From Gammaproteobacteria bacterium (GTDB lineage: Bacteria > Pseudomonadota > Gammaproteobacteria > Eutrophobiales > Eutrophobiaceae): DNA of 64,000 nt. Position 1 is the first letter of the stretch; every line of letters begins with the position of its first letter. Made by a program: the position numbers and the translations under genes. A model generated the notes under the pieces. That model saw nothing but the letters and a program-made list of their open reading frames with translations. It was not told the origin of the DNA and did no database searches. Where the stretch lies: positions 1-64,000 of the forward strand of contig SCUJ01000007.1 in assembly GCA_004297165.1 (NCBI GenBank), written 5' to 3'. Shown here piece after piece: positions 1 to 11,718 of the stretch.

Positions 1-49
1 ACCGGCACATCAGGCGAATGGGAAAGGCGTCGCGGCAACGTTCGATCAT
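1..49 (-). CDS. IS3-family transposase OrfB, 5' end only (runs off the window start)
   Basis: Reverse strand ATG at 49-47 opens MIERCRDAFPIRLMCR..., overlapping the end of the OrfA frame as expected for IS3 orfA/orfB. Confidence 0.55.
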   Translation of the reverse strand, partial: MIERCRDAFPIRLMCR

Positions 50-345
50 GCCATACCTCGCTTCGATTCCCTCGCGAAGAACGCTGCCGCTTCTCGTAAA
101 AAATCCCGTTCCCGTTTAACGCGCGTCAACTCCCGTTTCAGCGCGGCCAGCTCTTCATCCCGCGGCTTGCCCTGACCCGTGAAGGCCGGGACCTTCGCAT
201 CCGCCGCCTCCCGGCACCAGCGGGTCAGGACGTTGGCATTAAGCCCCAGTTCCCGAGCCACCTGGCTAACGGGCACGGCCGATGACCGGGCCAGCGCCAC
301 CGCCTCCCGTTTGTACTCCTGCGTATACTTCTTGCGTTTCTGCAT
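46..345 (-). mobile_element. IS3-family transposase OrfA
   Basis: 99 aa: MQKRKKYTQEYKREAVALARSSAVPVSQVARELGLNANVLTRW... followed by a leucine-zipper-like helix (ELAALKRELTRVKRERDFLREAAAFFA); classic IS3 OrfA. Confidence 0.92.
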
Positions 346-379
346 GACACACCTCCACGGGCATTATTACCCTTTTTAG

Positions 380-736
380 ATGTGTCCGAGAAATCGGGTG
401 AGAACCCTTACTGCTATCGAAGAGCGAATCCTAAGCGACGATTATCTGACTCTATGCTATGAAGAGGAAGGAGCTATTGTCGGCATTATAACTATCCTCA
501 GACATGAGAAGATTGACCAACTTTTTGTTCACCCTCTATATCGTCGTATTGGCATTGCTAAAGGGCTATGGGATGAAGCCAGGAGGATATGTGAAGCCGG
601 AGGCGGTTTAGGAAGTTATTGGGTCAAGTCCTCCAGCCTCGCTGTTCCGTTATACGAGAGCTTCGGTTTTACTCATGCTGGCGGTAGGCGGAAGAAAAAC
701 GGAATTGTCTACTATCCAATGGAACTGGTTATGTGA
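380..736 (+). CDS. GNAT-family N-acetyltransferase, probably N-terminally truncated by the adjacent IS end
   Basis: QLFVHPLYRRIGIAKGLWDEA (acetyl-CoA loop) and VPLYESFGFTHAG. The apparent start lies inside an IS-end-like sequence (tgtccgagaaatcggg). Confidence 0.75.
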   Translation: MCPRNRVRTLTAIEERILSDDYLTLCYEEEGAIVGIITILRHEKIDQLFVHPLYRRIGIAKGLWDEARRICEAGGGLGSYWVKSSSLAVPLYESFGFTHAGGRRKKNGIVYYPMELVM

Positions 737-819
737 TGCCGGAAGGTAACCATCAAATCAACGAGGACGCGCTAATGCGCGCCTGTTATTACGGGCGCTA
801 GCCGCAGGGAAAGTGAGTC

Positions 820-1575
820 GTGCTGAACAATGTCGAGAATATTCTGTACCGGCGGCCGGAGCTGTACGATCTGTTCTACCCGGAGCCAAATGACGAGACC
901 CCTTCGATGCTCCGGCGTGCTTTTGCAAAGCATCTGCCGAGCCCACCAAAATCAATATTGGACATTGGGTGCGGCACTGGGCGGGACCTCGCGTCCTTAG
1001 CCCGCGATGGCGCGAAGTGCGTTGGTATAGACGCCCTTGCAGAAATGGTTTCATTCGCGTCCTCGCGACATGCGCATGTTTCGTTTCTGAACGGTGACAT
1101 GCGATCCATTCGCCTTGGTCAGACCTTCGACGCCGTCCTATGCATGGGTTCGGCGCTGATGTATGCACTGACCAATACTGATCTCCGAGCCACGTTTCAA
1201 ACTTTCGCTAGCCATTCACATAGCGGGTCACTGCTTTTTCTGGACGTGAACAACGCGGCTGCTTGTCTGCCCGGGGGCATGTTCAGACGCGAACTAAGGA
1301 ACGAGTTCAATGCAGGCGGATTTCGAGCAGTTGCGACAATGCTGTTTGACTTTGACTACCGACGCCAAGTCATGATCCGGCGCCGCACATGGAAGCTGGA
1401 AGATGAGGAAACGATCGAGGATTTCTGCGAATACAGGTTGTTGTTTCCGGCAGAGCTCGAAGCGTTCTTGGACGACGCAGGTTTTGGAGTCGTGGGAATG
1501 TACGACAATCAGCAATTGATGGATACACCACTCAATGGGTTACGTCTTTACGTCACAGCAATGTTTCGCGGCTAA
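820..1575 (+). CDS. class I SAM-dependent methyltransferase
   Basis: SILDIGCGTGRDLASLARDGAKCVGIDALAEMVSFA motif I; FDAVLCMGSALMYALT; GTG start. Confidence 0.85.
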   Translation: MLNNVENILYRRPELYDLFYPEPNDETPSMLRRAFAKHLPSPPKSILDIGCGTGRDLASLARDGAKCVGIDALAEMVSFASSRHAHVSFLNGDMRSIRLGQTFDAVLCMGSALMYALTNTDLRATFQTFASHSHSGSLLFLDVNNAAACLPGGMFRRELRNEFNAGGFRAVATMLFDFDYRRQVMIRRRTWKLEDEETIEDFCEYRLLFPAELEAFLDDAGFGVVGMYDNQQLMDTPLNGLRLYVTAMFRG

Positions 1576-1673
1576 CAGAACGCCCTAGCCGGACTGCGCG
1601 ACGAACTCCGTGCCGATGAGAGGTTCTGGGTGCGTGCTGCTGGGCGTAGACCTTAGGCCAGGAAAATGAAGAC

Positions 1674-1985
1674 ATGGATATCGAAAACATAATCGACGCC
1701 ATTCGGCATAACCGTATAAGAATTACCGATCATGCCGACACAGAAGCATTCGATGATGGCCTGAGCTTTGAAGAGATATATTTCTCTGTAATGCATGGTA
1801 AAGTCATTGAAGCTTATCCCGATGACAAGCCCTATCCAAGCTGTCTGATTATGGGCAGGAATTTCTCTGGGGAACCAATACATAGTGTTTTGGCCTATAA
1901 TCCAGAAAACCGATGGGCAGTATTAATTACAGTCTATCGACCCGATCCTGAACGGTGGATAGACTGGAAAATAAGGGTGAAATAA
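1674..1985 (+). CDS. DUF4258-type (RelE-like) small protein, putative toxin
   Basis: RITDHADTEAFDDGLSFEEIYFSVMHGKVIEAYPDDKPYPSCLIMGRNFSGEPIHSVLAYNPENRWAVLITVYRPDPERW is typical of DUF4258. Confidence 0.8.
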   Translation: MDIENIIDAIRHNRIRITDHADTEAFDDGLSFEEIYFSVMHGKVIEAYPDDKPYPSCLIMGRNFSGEPIHSVLAYNPENRWAVLITVYRPDPERWIDWKIRVK

Positions 1986-2263
1986 TGAAACCATTTGAAA
2001 AATGTCCTGTATGCGGCGGCGAGTTGGAAGCTAAGCAAGTCGAAAAGCTACTGAGCGGGTGTGGGAATACGGTTTCCGTAAAAGTATCCGCTGAAGTCTG
2101 TCTACACTGCGGAGAAAGGCTATATACCGAAGAGGTAGTTAGAACATTTGAGGAAATTCGGGGCAAACTACAGAAGCGGGATTTCAGCCACCTGAAGACT
2201 CTTGGGCAATCCTTCACAGTTGAAGAAGATTGGCCAAACAAAGCCATCCAGCCGATCGCTTAA
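1985..2263 (+). CDS. YgiT/MqsA-type zinc-finger protein, putative antitoxin
   Basis: CPVCGGEL...EVCLHCGERLYTEEVVRTFEEIR. Start overlaps the upstream stop (TAATG). Confidence 0.82.
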   Translation: MKPFEKCPVCGGELEAKQVEKLLSGCGNTVSVKVSAEVCLHCGERLYTEEVVRTFEEIRGKLQKRDFSHLKTLGQSFTVEEDWPNKAIQPIA

Positions 2264-2287
2264 CCGCCGCTCCGCTGAGTTTCTGCT

Positions 2288-2668
2288 ATGCACAATAGCA
2301 TTCGCGCCCTCGCCGCCATAGTGCTTGTGCTTCTTTCGCCGGCCGCACTATTTATGACGGCACTCGTCATGCGATACCTGGGTCCGCTGGAATACGAACC
2401 CGCGCATATGGCTCAACAGATTGTCACGTGGTATTCGATACGCCCATGGACGTTGTGGGTGCTGCTCATCGGTCTGCCGTTGATAGTACTGATTACAGGC
2501 TGCGTTACGCTGTTGTCGGATCGGAACGAGGATCGCGAATCGCTGCTGGCGACAGGGGATCCAACCGTCCCATATCGTGGTCGATCTGCGCATCACATCA
2601 TGGCTGCGGCGTCTCTGGCCGCGGGTGTTATCCTGGCAGTAGTTGGCGTGCATATGCTTGCGAACTGA
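2288..2668 (+). CDS. small membrane protein of unknown function
   Basis: Three hydrophobic segments (LAAIVLVLLSPAALFMTALVM; LWVLLIGLPLIVLITGCVTLL; AAASLAAGVILAVVGVHML). Confidence 0.5.
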   Translation: MHNSIRALAAIVLVLLSPAALFMTALVMRYLGPLEYEPAHMAQQIVTWYSIRPWTLWVLLIGLPLIVLITGCVTLLSDRNEDRESLLATGDPTVPYRGRSAHHIMAAASLAAGVILAVVGVHMLAN

Positions 2669-2725
2669 CGACCCTGCGCATAAATCTTACTAATCACCAT
2701 TCAAGGACACGGGGAATACGAGGCG

Positions 2726-3192
2726 ATGCGTAGATATCTACATATCCATTTGAATGATCGGACCATCCGCGAGGAACAGTTCGATGGCGAGCAGATCGCC
2801 CGGGCGGGACGTTATCTCATTGCGAAGACCCTGGTGGAGCGGGAGATCTACAAGGTCGATCCCCTTTCACCGGAGAACCCGCTCATTTTTTCCGCCGGCC
2901 CCTTCTCCGGCAGCAACTTTTCGAACGCCAACCGCACCAGCGTCGGCTGTCGCAGTCCATTGACCGGTGGCGTGAAGGAGGCCAACGGCGGCGGTTCCTT
3001 CGGCGTCGCCCTTGGGCATCAGGGCATCGCGGGATTCACCCTCCATGGCGCCGCCAGTGAGTGGGTCGTGATCCATCTGCGCAAGGATGGAACGATTCAG
3101 TACGCCGACGCCACACCTTATCTCGGCAAGGGGAATTTCGAGGCCGCGCGGCTGCTGCACGAGCGCTATGGCGACAAGGTGAGCCTCGCGCT
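2726..3192 (+). pseudogene. 5' fragment of an aldehyde ferredoxin oxidoreductase paralogue, truncated by an IS remnant
   Basis: About 155 aa nearly identical to the N-terminus of the intact AOR at 6450-8168; homology ends abruptly at ...KVSLAL where IS-derived sequence starts. Confidence 0.9.
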
Positions 3193-3472
3193 GCAATTGC
3201 CGCCAGACCTACTTGGCGCCGTAGACTTCCTGGTTCTCCATCCATACCCGCCGGATTTCCACACTCAGGTGTTGGTCCCGCTGTAGCCGCACCGGTAACC
3301 GCTCCGGAGCCGCGGCCATCGCCTTCTGTGCATAGTACGTCGATGGGGCGATCGGCACTTCCCGGCAGATCGGCTCGACCCCATAGGTCTCCCGGTGGGC
3401 GTCCACAAACGCCACCCTCAGCGCGGTCGGCGATCGAACTCCGCCTGCGCAAAAAACGCCGAGGCCTTGCAC
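3193..3472 (-). pseudogene. IS3-family transposase OrfB fragment with in-frame amber codon
   Basis: [38 protein letters not shown]...VWMENQEVYGAK-*-VWRQL. TAG replaces a residue of the YGxxKVWRQL-type motif, then homology stops. Confidence 0.85.
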
Positions 3473-3741
3473 AGGATCTCATTGGCGCGCTTCAGCTCCC
3501 GATTCTCCCGCTCCAACTGCTTGAGGCGTTCGCGTTCGCTGCTGCTCAGCCCGGCACGGCGGCCTTGATCAATCTCCGCCCGCCGCACCCATTTCCGCAG
3601 CGTCTCCGTCGTACAGCCAATCTTCGCCGCAATTGAATTCAGCGCCGCCCACTGGGAGTTATGTTCGCCCTGCTGCTCCAGCACCAGCCGCACCGCCCGT
3701 TCCCGGACCTCCGGGGCATATCTCTTGTTGGTATTCATCAT
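3418..3741 (-). CDS. IS3-family transposase OrfA
   Basis: [58 protein letters not shown]... coiled coil ...[28 protein letters not shown]. Confidence 0.92.
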   Translation of the reverse strand: MMNTNKRYAPEVRERAVRLVLEQQGEHNSQWAALNSIAAKIGCTTETLRKWVRRAEIDQGRRAGLSSSERERLKQLERENRELKRANEILCKASAFFAQAEFDRRPR

Positions 3742-3867
3742 TCTATCCTCTCAAGAAAGAATGTCTCCGGCAAACCCGGGGCGATTCATTACCGTTCACG
3801 ATGAACAGAATACGCAAGAGGGCTGTTCGTAGTTTATACTGTGATCTAAATAGACGAAAGATGGGGG

Positions 3868-5271
3868 TTGAAAGTGCCCGGATCGAATCGCGACGAAATT
3901 ATAGAAAATGCAAAGCTTGCATTACGGAGCCCGCCCAATAGATATCAAGAACTTGTTGAACAAATAGAGCAGATGAGGGGAACGCTAAAGAATCTTCTAA
4001 ACGAGCTTGGAAAGAGTGCCTCCGGAAGTATATTCGAGTGCTTGGATAAAATGATGGCGAATTCTTGCCGTCCCAAAATTCAATATCTTGATTTCAACTA
4101 TAGGCAAGTGGAGTCTCTTATAAACCAATCCGCAGACCTACTTGATCGTTGCCTTCGAGATAGATCGGAAATTAATGACTTACGCGCGCGCTGGATATCG
4201 GTACTCCTGGAGACGTGGCAAGAAGTTACCGAATTTCGTTCACTTTACGAACGTGTTCAGGCAGAAGCGTCGCGCACGCTGGCCATTGTCAATTCGTCGG
4301 TTAATAATGCTGTAAGCGATAATCTCAATAAGGTGGGTGACAATTTCGACATGGAAATATCTTATTGGGCTGAGGCGAAAAATCGCTCACAGGGTGGTGC
4401 TTCTTACTCTGCCAAAGCTTCGTGTGTAGGTGCCGTAATTCGCAAGCGCGATGCAACTGCGCAAGAAGAAGTGACGACAAGACAAGCTGATGATGGCTAC
4501 CTCGACGGTCATCTCACCGAAATCCGTCTTGAAAATATTCTTCTAAAAATTCATGCGAAACTTCTCGCCGTAATACAACACGATGGCTCCCTTAATTATA
4601 AAGAACAAATACTTAACGTGGAACAACGACTGTGCCGTGATTATTCGGATGCTCTACAGCGGATCAACAAAGCCCATGAAGGCCTTCAACGCATATTACG
4701 GTACCAGGAATTCGGTTTTTCTAAGTTGCCCACTACTTTGGATAGCGCGGTGTATTGGGTACGAGAAGTGATTGCATGGCTCGTTGCTCTGAGCCATCGG
4801 GAAATGCAATTAACTCGTGTTTTCTCTGTACGCACGCTAGTTCAAAATTGGGAAGAGTCGCGACAAGCTTTGAAATTTGAATTTCCGACCCAATCCGATG
4901 CGCATTGGGGTGGGCGCGTCCCACGTCTCCGCGGAGTTTCGATAGTTATGGTAGGGGAGAACGCAGACGTAGTGTGGTCAGGAACTCTAAGTCCGCCGGC
5001 TCAGGGAGTTTATCAGGGCTTGCGGCAGAGCGACCTCGATATCACTTTGAGCCACGATGATCTCCCGAAACTAACGTTTGGTCGGATAGAACGACGACAA
5101 TCGTTTCGTGGTGTTGAAATTCTGGGGCAAATTACATGGGTGAATGTAAGTCCGCTCTCAGTTGATAAGACGCATTGGGTCCTTACAATCACTCCGATCA
5201 CAGCGGGTGCAAAAGTAGACGATATCGACGACATTCATATTGAGTTCCACTACGCATGCATTTCTGTCTGA
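3868..5271 (+). CDS. uncharacterised 467 aa protein (helical N-terminus, beta-rich C-terminus)
   Basis: Long ORF with non-shadow composition, TTG start. The C-terminal pattern (RLRGVSIVMVGENADVVWSGTLSPPAQGVYQ ... HWVLTITP ... DIDDIHIEFHYACISV) loosely recalls the Tc-toxin TcA C-terminal region; not assignable by eye. Confidence 0.6.
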   Translation: MKVPGSNRDEIIENAKLALRSPPNRYQELVEQIEQMRGTLKNLLNELGKSASGSIFECLDKMMANSCRPKIQYLDFNYRQVESLINQSADLLDRCLRDRSEINDLRARWISVLLETWQEVTEFRSLYERVQAEASRTLAIVNSSVNNAVSDNLNKVGDNFDMEISYWAEAKNRSQGGASYSAKASCVGAVIRKRDATAQEEVTTRQADDGYLDGHLTEIRLENILLKIHAKLLAVIQHDGSLNYKEQILNVEQRLCRDYSDALQRINKAHEGLQRILRYQEFGFSKLPTTLDSAVYWVREVIAWLVALSHREMQLTRVFSVRTLVQNWEESRQALKFEFPTQSDAHWGGRVPRLRGVSIVMVGENADVVWSGTLSPPAQGVYQGLRQSDLDITLSHDDLPKLTFGRIERRQSFRGVEILGQITWVNVSPLSVDKTHWVLTITPITAGAKVDDIDDIHIEFHYACISV

Positions 5272-5347
5272 TGGGAGGTAAAAAAATCATGCAGACTGAC
5301 ATAGAGCGGGGAACGGGGAATCTCGCAGAAATCCGGGGCGCGATAGA

Positions 5348-5974
5348 TTGAGCGCTGACGTTTTTGGATCTCCTCTTGTCGGGGAGATTGCCATGCCGAC
5401 AAGCGCGAGAACCCTCGAATTCAAGGCGGATAACCTCATTCGGAGGGAGTTGGTTCCTATGAACCGACCACCATCCATATGGCAAGAGGCGGCGACGCTA
5501 AGGGCTTGCGCGAAGGAAACCGATAAGATAGTGGTGTGCAGGGTTGGAGTTGGCAAGGCTCTTACAGTCGGACCTCTTGATGCCCGCGTAGCGACCGGCA
5601 TGCAAGTGTCATCGTCAGGTTGTGATTGGGGTGTATATGCTAGCGGTGGCGTCAGCACGAAAGGAGAGGGAAAGGAATCGGCGTTCGGGTTACTAGCTTT
5701 ATTTGGTAACAAAATAACTGTTGAATGTACGATTAAGTCACCAGACCAGAAGATAGTGTCTGGGAAATCAACGCCGGAGTTGCGGGCGGAAGTACCGTTT
5801 GTCTCTGTCCAACCCGATGGTGCTAGCGCGACGAATAGTACGGACACATCTGTGTCCATAACGTTCATTGAAGTCGAGGCACAGATCACCGCGCGTACGA
5901 TGGAGTCGATTGAGTCATTGGAGCGGAGCGCTTGTAATCCTTATAACGAGACTATAGATCTCTCCCCAAGATAG
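5348..5974 (+). CDS. hypothetical protein
   Basis: Open frame downstream of and co-oriented with 3868-5271; no recognisable motif. Start uncertain (TTG 5348 or ATG 5393). Confidence 0.4.
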   Translation: MSADVFGSPLVGEIAMPTSARTLEFKADNLIRRELVPMNRPPSIWQEAATLRACAKETDKIVVCRVGVGKALTVGPLDARVATGMQVSSSGCDWGVYASGGVSTKGEGKESAFGLLALFGNKITVECTIKSPDQKIVSGKSTPELRAEVPFVSVQPDGASATNSTDTSVSITFIEVEAQITARTMESIESLERSACNPYNETIDLSPR

Positions 5975-6002
5975 TTGGCACCCGGTTAAGGGTGATAATC
6001 TT

Positions 6003-6203
6003 AACGAGATCATCATATTTCGGAGCGCTGAAGATTGCAGCTTTGTCGCGGAAGTTCCTGAATTGCTTGGCTGCATGACAGACGGTCGCATCTACCAGGC
6101 AGCCGTAGGTCATGCGGAGGTGGCAATCCAAGAGTGGATCGACACAGCACGTGAACTCGGTCGCGGTATCCCCAAGCCGAAGGGGCGGTTTCATTACGCA
6201 TAG
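6003..6203 (+). pseudogene. HicB-like antitoxin remnant lacking an ATG/GTG/TTG start
   Basis: In-frame NEIIIFRSAEDCSFVAEVPELLGCMTDGRIYQAAVGHAEVAIQEWIDTARELGRGIPKPKGRFHYA*, the HicB signature (VPELPGCxxDGxTxxEAxxNAxxAIxxWIE). Upstream frame reaches a stop with no standard start, so it is absent from the ORF track. Confidence 0.75.
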
Positions 6204-6212
6204 TTCTACTGG

Positions 6213-6234
6213 ATGCCGGCTCGTTGGCCGGCAT
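6213..6234. repeat. hairpin atgccggc-tcgttg-gccggcat
   Basis: 8-bp perfect inverted repeat, 6-nt loop, just after the HicB-like stop. Confidence 0.6.
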
Positions 6235-6449
6235 GACGGATTGTTTCTCGATCAGTCTGGATTATACGCTGGAGCCACACTGGTACCCTCCTGGTAGTCA
6301 ATCGTAAACTGTCGAAGTGATCATAGACATTTTACCTGATATTCTTTGGTGCGAGAGAGTAAACCGTACCGCCAATTGGGATGCAGGTTTGCCGCATGGG
6401 TCCGGGTGGCGGTGCAGATAATGTTCAATGGCGCGGAGTAATCGTGGCG

Positions 6450-8168
6450 ATGCGTAAACACCTGCACATCCATCTGAATGACCGGACGATTCGCGAGGAA
6501 AAGCTCGAAGGCGAGCAGATCGCCCGGGCCGGACGGTATCTCATTGCGAAGACCCTGGTGGAGCGGGAGATCTACAAGGTCGATCCCCTTTCACCGGAGA
6601 ACCCGCTCATTTTTTCCGCCGGCCCCTTCGCCGGCAGCAATTTCTCGAACGCCAATCGCACCAGCGTCGGTTGCCGGAGTCCGCTAACCGGCGGCGTGAA
6701 GGAGGCCAACGGCGGCGGTTCCTTCGGCGTGGCGCTCGGGCATCAGGGCATCGCGGGATTCACCCTCCATGGCGCCGCCAGTGAGTGGGTGGTCATCCAT
6801 CTGCGCAAGGATGGAACGATTCAGTACGCCGATGCCACACCTTATCTCGGCAAGGGGAATTTCGAGGCGGCGCGGCTGCTGCACGCGCGCTACGGCGACA
6901 AGGTGAGCCTCGCGCTCTGCGGCACCGTGGGCGAATATCAGGGACTCATCGCCGGGATCGCCTTCAGCGATGTCGACAACCGGCCGAGCCGGCTCGCGGC
7001 GCGGGGCGGTGTGGGCGCGGTCATGGGCAGCAAGAAGGTGAAAGCCATCGTCGTGGATCTCGACCGCATGCCGGTCTTTCATGATCGCAAGAAATTGATC
7101 GAATCGATCCGGACCTATGCAAACTGGATGAAGGAGGACAGCCTCATCGCCGGTTTTCGCACCAAGGGCACCGCGATGATGGCGGATTTCACGAATCACA
7201 TCGGCGGACTGCCGGTGAATAATTTCACTGGCGGGCAACAAGCGGGCGCCGGCAGCGTATTCAAGATGGGTGCGGAATTCATCACCACCCGCAATGCGGA
7301 ACGGGGCGGGGAGAACACCCATGCCTGCATGCCGGGTTGCCTGATCCAGTGCAGCAACGTCTATGCCGATGCCGAGGGCAGGGAAGTGGTTTCTCCGGTC
7401 GAGTACGAGACGATCTGCCTCATGGGCACCAACCTCGGGATCGACGAACCGGATGATCTGGCGCGGCTCAATTTCCTCGCCAATGATCTCGGTGTGGACA
7501 GCATCGAGACCGGCGCGACGCTCGGCCTCCTGCTGGAGGCGGGAATGGCAAAGTTCGGCGACGTGGATTTTCTCCTGCGCGCGCTGGAGGCGATCCGGCA
7601 AGGCACGCCGGACGGACGGCGCTACGCACAGGGGGCGGCCAGGGTAGGTGAGGAATTGGGCCTCGCCAGGGTTCCTGTGATCAAACGGCAGGCCATCAGC
7701 GCCTACGATCCTCGCGTGATCGAGGTTACCGGCCTGTCGATGATGCTGAGCGCCCAGGGCGCCGATCACACCGTGGGCAATGTCCCGGCCTACGACTGCA
7801 AGGACAAGGACGCGCGGGAACTGGTCGGGGTCAGCCTGGATTCGCAGATCATGGTCGCGGCGACGGACAGCTTGGGACTATGCCTGTTCGGGCGTACCGT
7901 TACCAATACCCATCAGGAATTTATCATCAATGCCATCGCGGCGGCGACCGGCGTCGATCCGGGCGCGGATTTCATGCAGCGCCTGGGCCGGGAGACCCTG
8001 CGGTACGAGGCCGAATTCAACCGCGCTGCGGGCTTCACCGAGGCCGATGACGAATTACCGGAGTTCTTCTACTCCGAGCCTCTGCCGCCGACCGGAAAGA
8101 CGGCCCGCTACCACGGCCCCGAGGCGAACGCGGCCTTGCGCGAAAGCTGGGGGAAAATCGGGCGGTAA
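6450..8168 (+). CDS. aldehyde ferredoxin oxidoreductase family (tungsten-pterin) protein
   Basis: NPLIFSAGPFAGSNFSNANRTSVGCRSPLTGGVKEANGGGSFG...; CMPGCLIQCSN; VEYETICLMGTNLGIDEPDDLARLN; AQGADHTVGN; DSLGLCLF. Confidence 0.93.
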   Translation: MRKHLHIHLNDRTIREEKLEGEQIARAGRYLIAKTLVEREIYKVDPLSPENPLIFSAGPFAGSNFSNANRTSVGCRSPLTGGVKEANGGGSFGVALGHQGIAGFTLHGAASEWVVIHLRKDGTIQYADATPYLGKGNFEAARLLHARYGDKVSLALCGTVGEYQGLIAGIAFSDVDNRPSRLAARGGVGAVMGSKKVKAIVVDLDRMPVFHDRKKLIESIRTYANWMKEDSLIAGFRTKGTAMMADFTNHIGGLPVNNFTGGQQAGAGSVFKMGAEFITTRNAERGGENTHACMPGCLIQCSNVYADAEGREVVSPVEYETICLMGTNLGIDEPDDLARLNFLANDLGVDSIETGATLGLLLEAGMAKFGDVDFLLRALEAIRQGTPDGRRYAQGAARVGEELGLARVPVIKRQAISAYDPRVIEVTGLSMMLSAQGADHTVGNVPAYDCKDKDARELVGVSLDSQIMVAATDSLGLCLFGRTVTNTHQEFIINAIAAATGVDPGADFMQRLGRETLRYEAEFNRAAGFTEADDELPEFFYSEPLPPTGKTARYHGPEANAALRESWGKIGR

Positions 8169-8250
8169 GTCCGGGCTTCCGCCATTGCGGCGGAGTCATT
8201 ATAATCTGCGCCCTGATCGGCCGGTGAATTCCCCGGCCGGACCTTCCTGA

Positions 8251-10175
<1,925 letters not shown>

Positions 10176-10404
10176 AAGGGTGGCTTCCAGTTGCGATCCC
10201 GGCGGATTATACGTGAGTCGCATGGTTGAAGCATGAAGCCGCCCCGCGTCCCCGACGCCGCGCCGCCAAAGGCGCGGCGAGTGCTGAACGGCCCGTGGAA
10301 ATCTGGTAACCTGTGCCGGGACGGGCGATTTTCAGGCCCTTGCAGCCAAAAATAAGATAATTTCCAGGCATTTCAGATTTCATTTCCGACGAGAGAGGTA
10401 ACGG

Positions 10405-11661
10405 ATGTTCGCTAAAGATATGGCCATCGCGGGTTTCGATGACGAACTGTGGCAGGCGATGCAGGGGGAACGCCAGCGCCAGGAAGACCATATCGAACTG
10501 ATCGCCTCGGAAAACAACGTCAGCCCGCGCGTCCTCCAGGCGCAGGGTTCGGTCCTCACCAACAAATATGCCGAGGGCTATCCGGGCAAGCGTTATTACG
10601 GCGGTTGCGAATACGTGGATGTCATCGAACAGCTCGCCATCGATCGCGCCAAACAACTGTTCGATGCCGACTATGTGAATGTGCAGCCCCATTCGGGCTC
10701 ACAGGCGAACGGCGCGGTGTACCTCGCCCTCGTCAATCCCGGCGACACGGTGATGGGCATGAGTCTAGCCGACGGCGGCCATCTGACCCACGGCGCGGCG
10801 GTGAACGTATCCGGCAAGGTCTACCGGGCCGTGCAGTATGGCCTGGATCCGCGGACCGGCGAGATCGACTACGCGGCCGTCGAACGCCTGGCGTTGGAGC
10901 ACAAACCGCGTCTGATCATGACGGGATTCTCCGCTTATTCGCGCGTGATCGACTGGCCGCGTTTTCGCGCCATCGCCGACCGGATCGGGGCCTATCTCGT
11001 CGCCGACATCGCGCATGTGGCGGGGCTCGTGGCCGTGGGCCTGTACCCGAGCCCGGTGCGGATCGCGGATGTCACGACGACGACCACCCACAAGACCCTG
11101 CGCGGCCCGCGTTCCGGGTTGATCATGGCGAAGGCCAATCCCGAAATTGAAAAGAAACTCAGCGCCACGGTCTTTCCCGCCTATCAGGGCGGACCGCTGG
11201 TGCATGTCATCGCCGCAAAGGCGGTCGCCTTCAAGGAGGCGATGCAACCCGAGTTCGTGGGCTATCAGCGCCAGATCCTCGCCAACGCCCGGGCCATGGT
11301 GTCGGTGTTTCAGGAACGGGGCGTGAAGATCGTCTCCGGTGGCACGGACAATCATCTGTTCCTGGTCGATCTGATCGACCAGGGCATCACCGGCAAGGCG
11401 CTCGACGCGGCGCTCGGCGCGGCGCATATCACCGTCAACAAGAACGCCGTGCCGAACGATCCGCAATCGCCCTTCATCACCAGCGGCATCCGCATCGGCA
11501 CGCCCTCGATCACCACGCGCGGTTTCCGCGAGCGGGAATGCGCCGAGGTCGCGGGCTGGATCTGCGATATCATCGGCAACATCGAGGATCATGCCGTCAT
11601 TGCCGCGGTCAAAACCAGGGTCACCGATCTGTGTCGAAGATTCCCCATGTACGAGGCCTGA
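10405..11661 (+). CDS. glyA: serine hydroxymethyltransferase
   Basis: [72 protein letters not shown]. Confidence 0.98.
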   Translation: MFAKDMAIAGFDDELWQAMQGERQRQEDHIELIASENNVSPRVLQAQGSVLTNKYAEGYPGKRYYGGCEYVDVIEQLAIDRAKQLFDADYVNVQPHSGSQANGAVYLALVNPGDTVMGMSLADGGHLTHGAAVNVSGKVYRAVQYGLDPRTGEIDYAAVERLALEHKPRLIMTGFSAYSRVIDWPRFRAIADRIGAYLVADIAHVAGLVAVGLYPSPVRIADVTTTTTHKTLRGPRSGLIMAKANPEIEKKLSATVFPAYQGGPLVHVIAAKAVAFKEAMQPEFVGYQRQILANARAMVSVFQERGVKIVSGGTDNHLFLVDLIDQGITGKALDAALGAAHITVNKNAVPNDPQSPFITSGIRIGTPSITTRGFRERECAEVAGWICDIIGNIEDHAVIAAVKTRVTDLCRRFPMYEA

Positions 11662-11718
11662 TGCCGCGCGGGTTGCGGCGGGCGGGCTTGCATCCGGCGA
11701 ACGCCGGGTAAAGCCGCG

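Larger units (their letters stand above)
3193..3786 (-). mobile_element. IS3-family element remnant; 3' part of orfB missing
   Basis: OrfA and a truncated OrfB on the minus strand; terminal-repeat-like sequence tgtctccggcaaacccggggcga near 3762-3786. Boundaries approximate. Confidence 0.8.

Noticed and set aside
6684-7769. 361 aa minus-strand ORF opposite AOR
   Set aside because: Shadow of the AOR coding frame; a similar shadow appears opposite the truncated AOR copy at 2867-3196, as expected for a duplicated gene.
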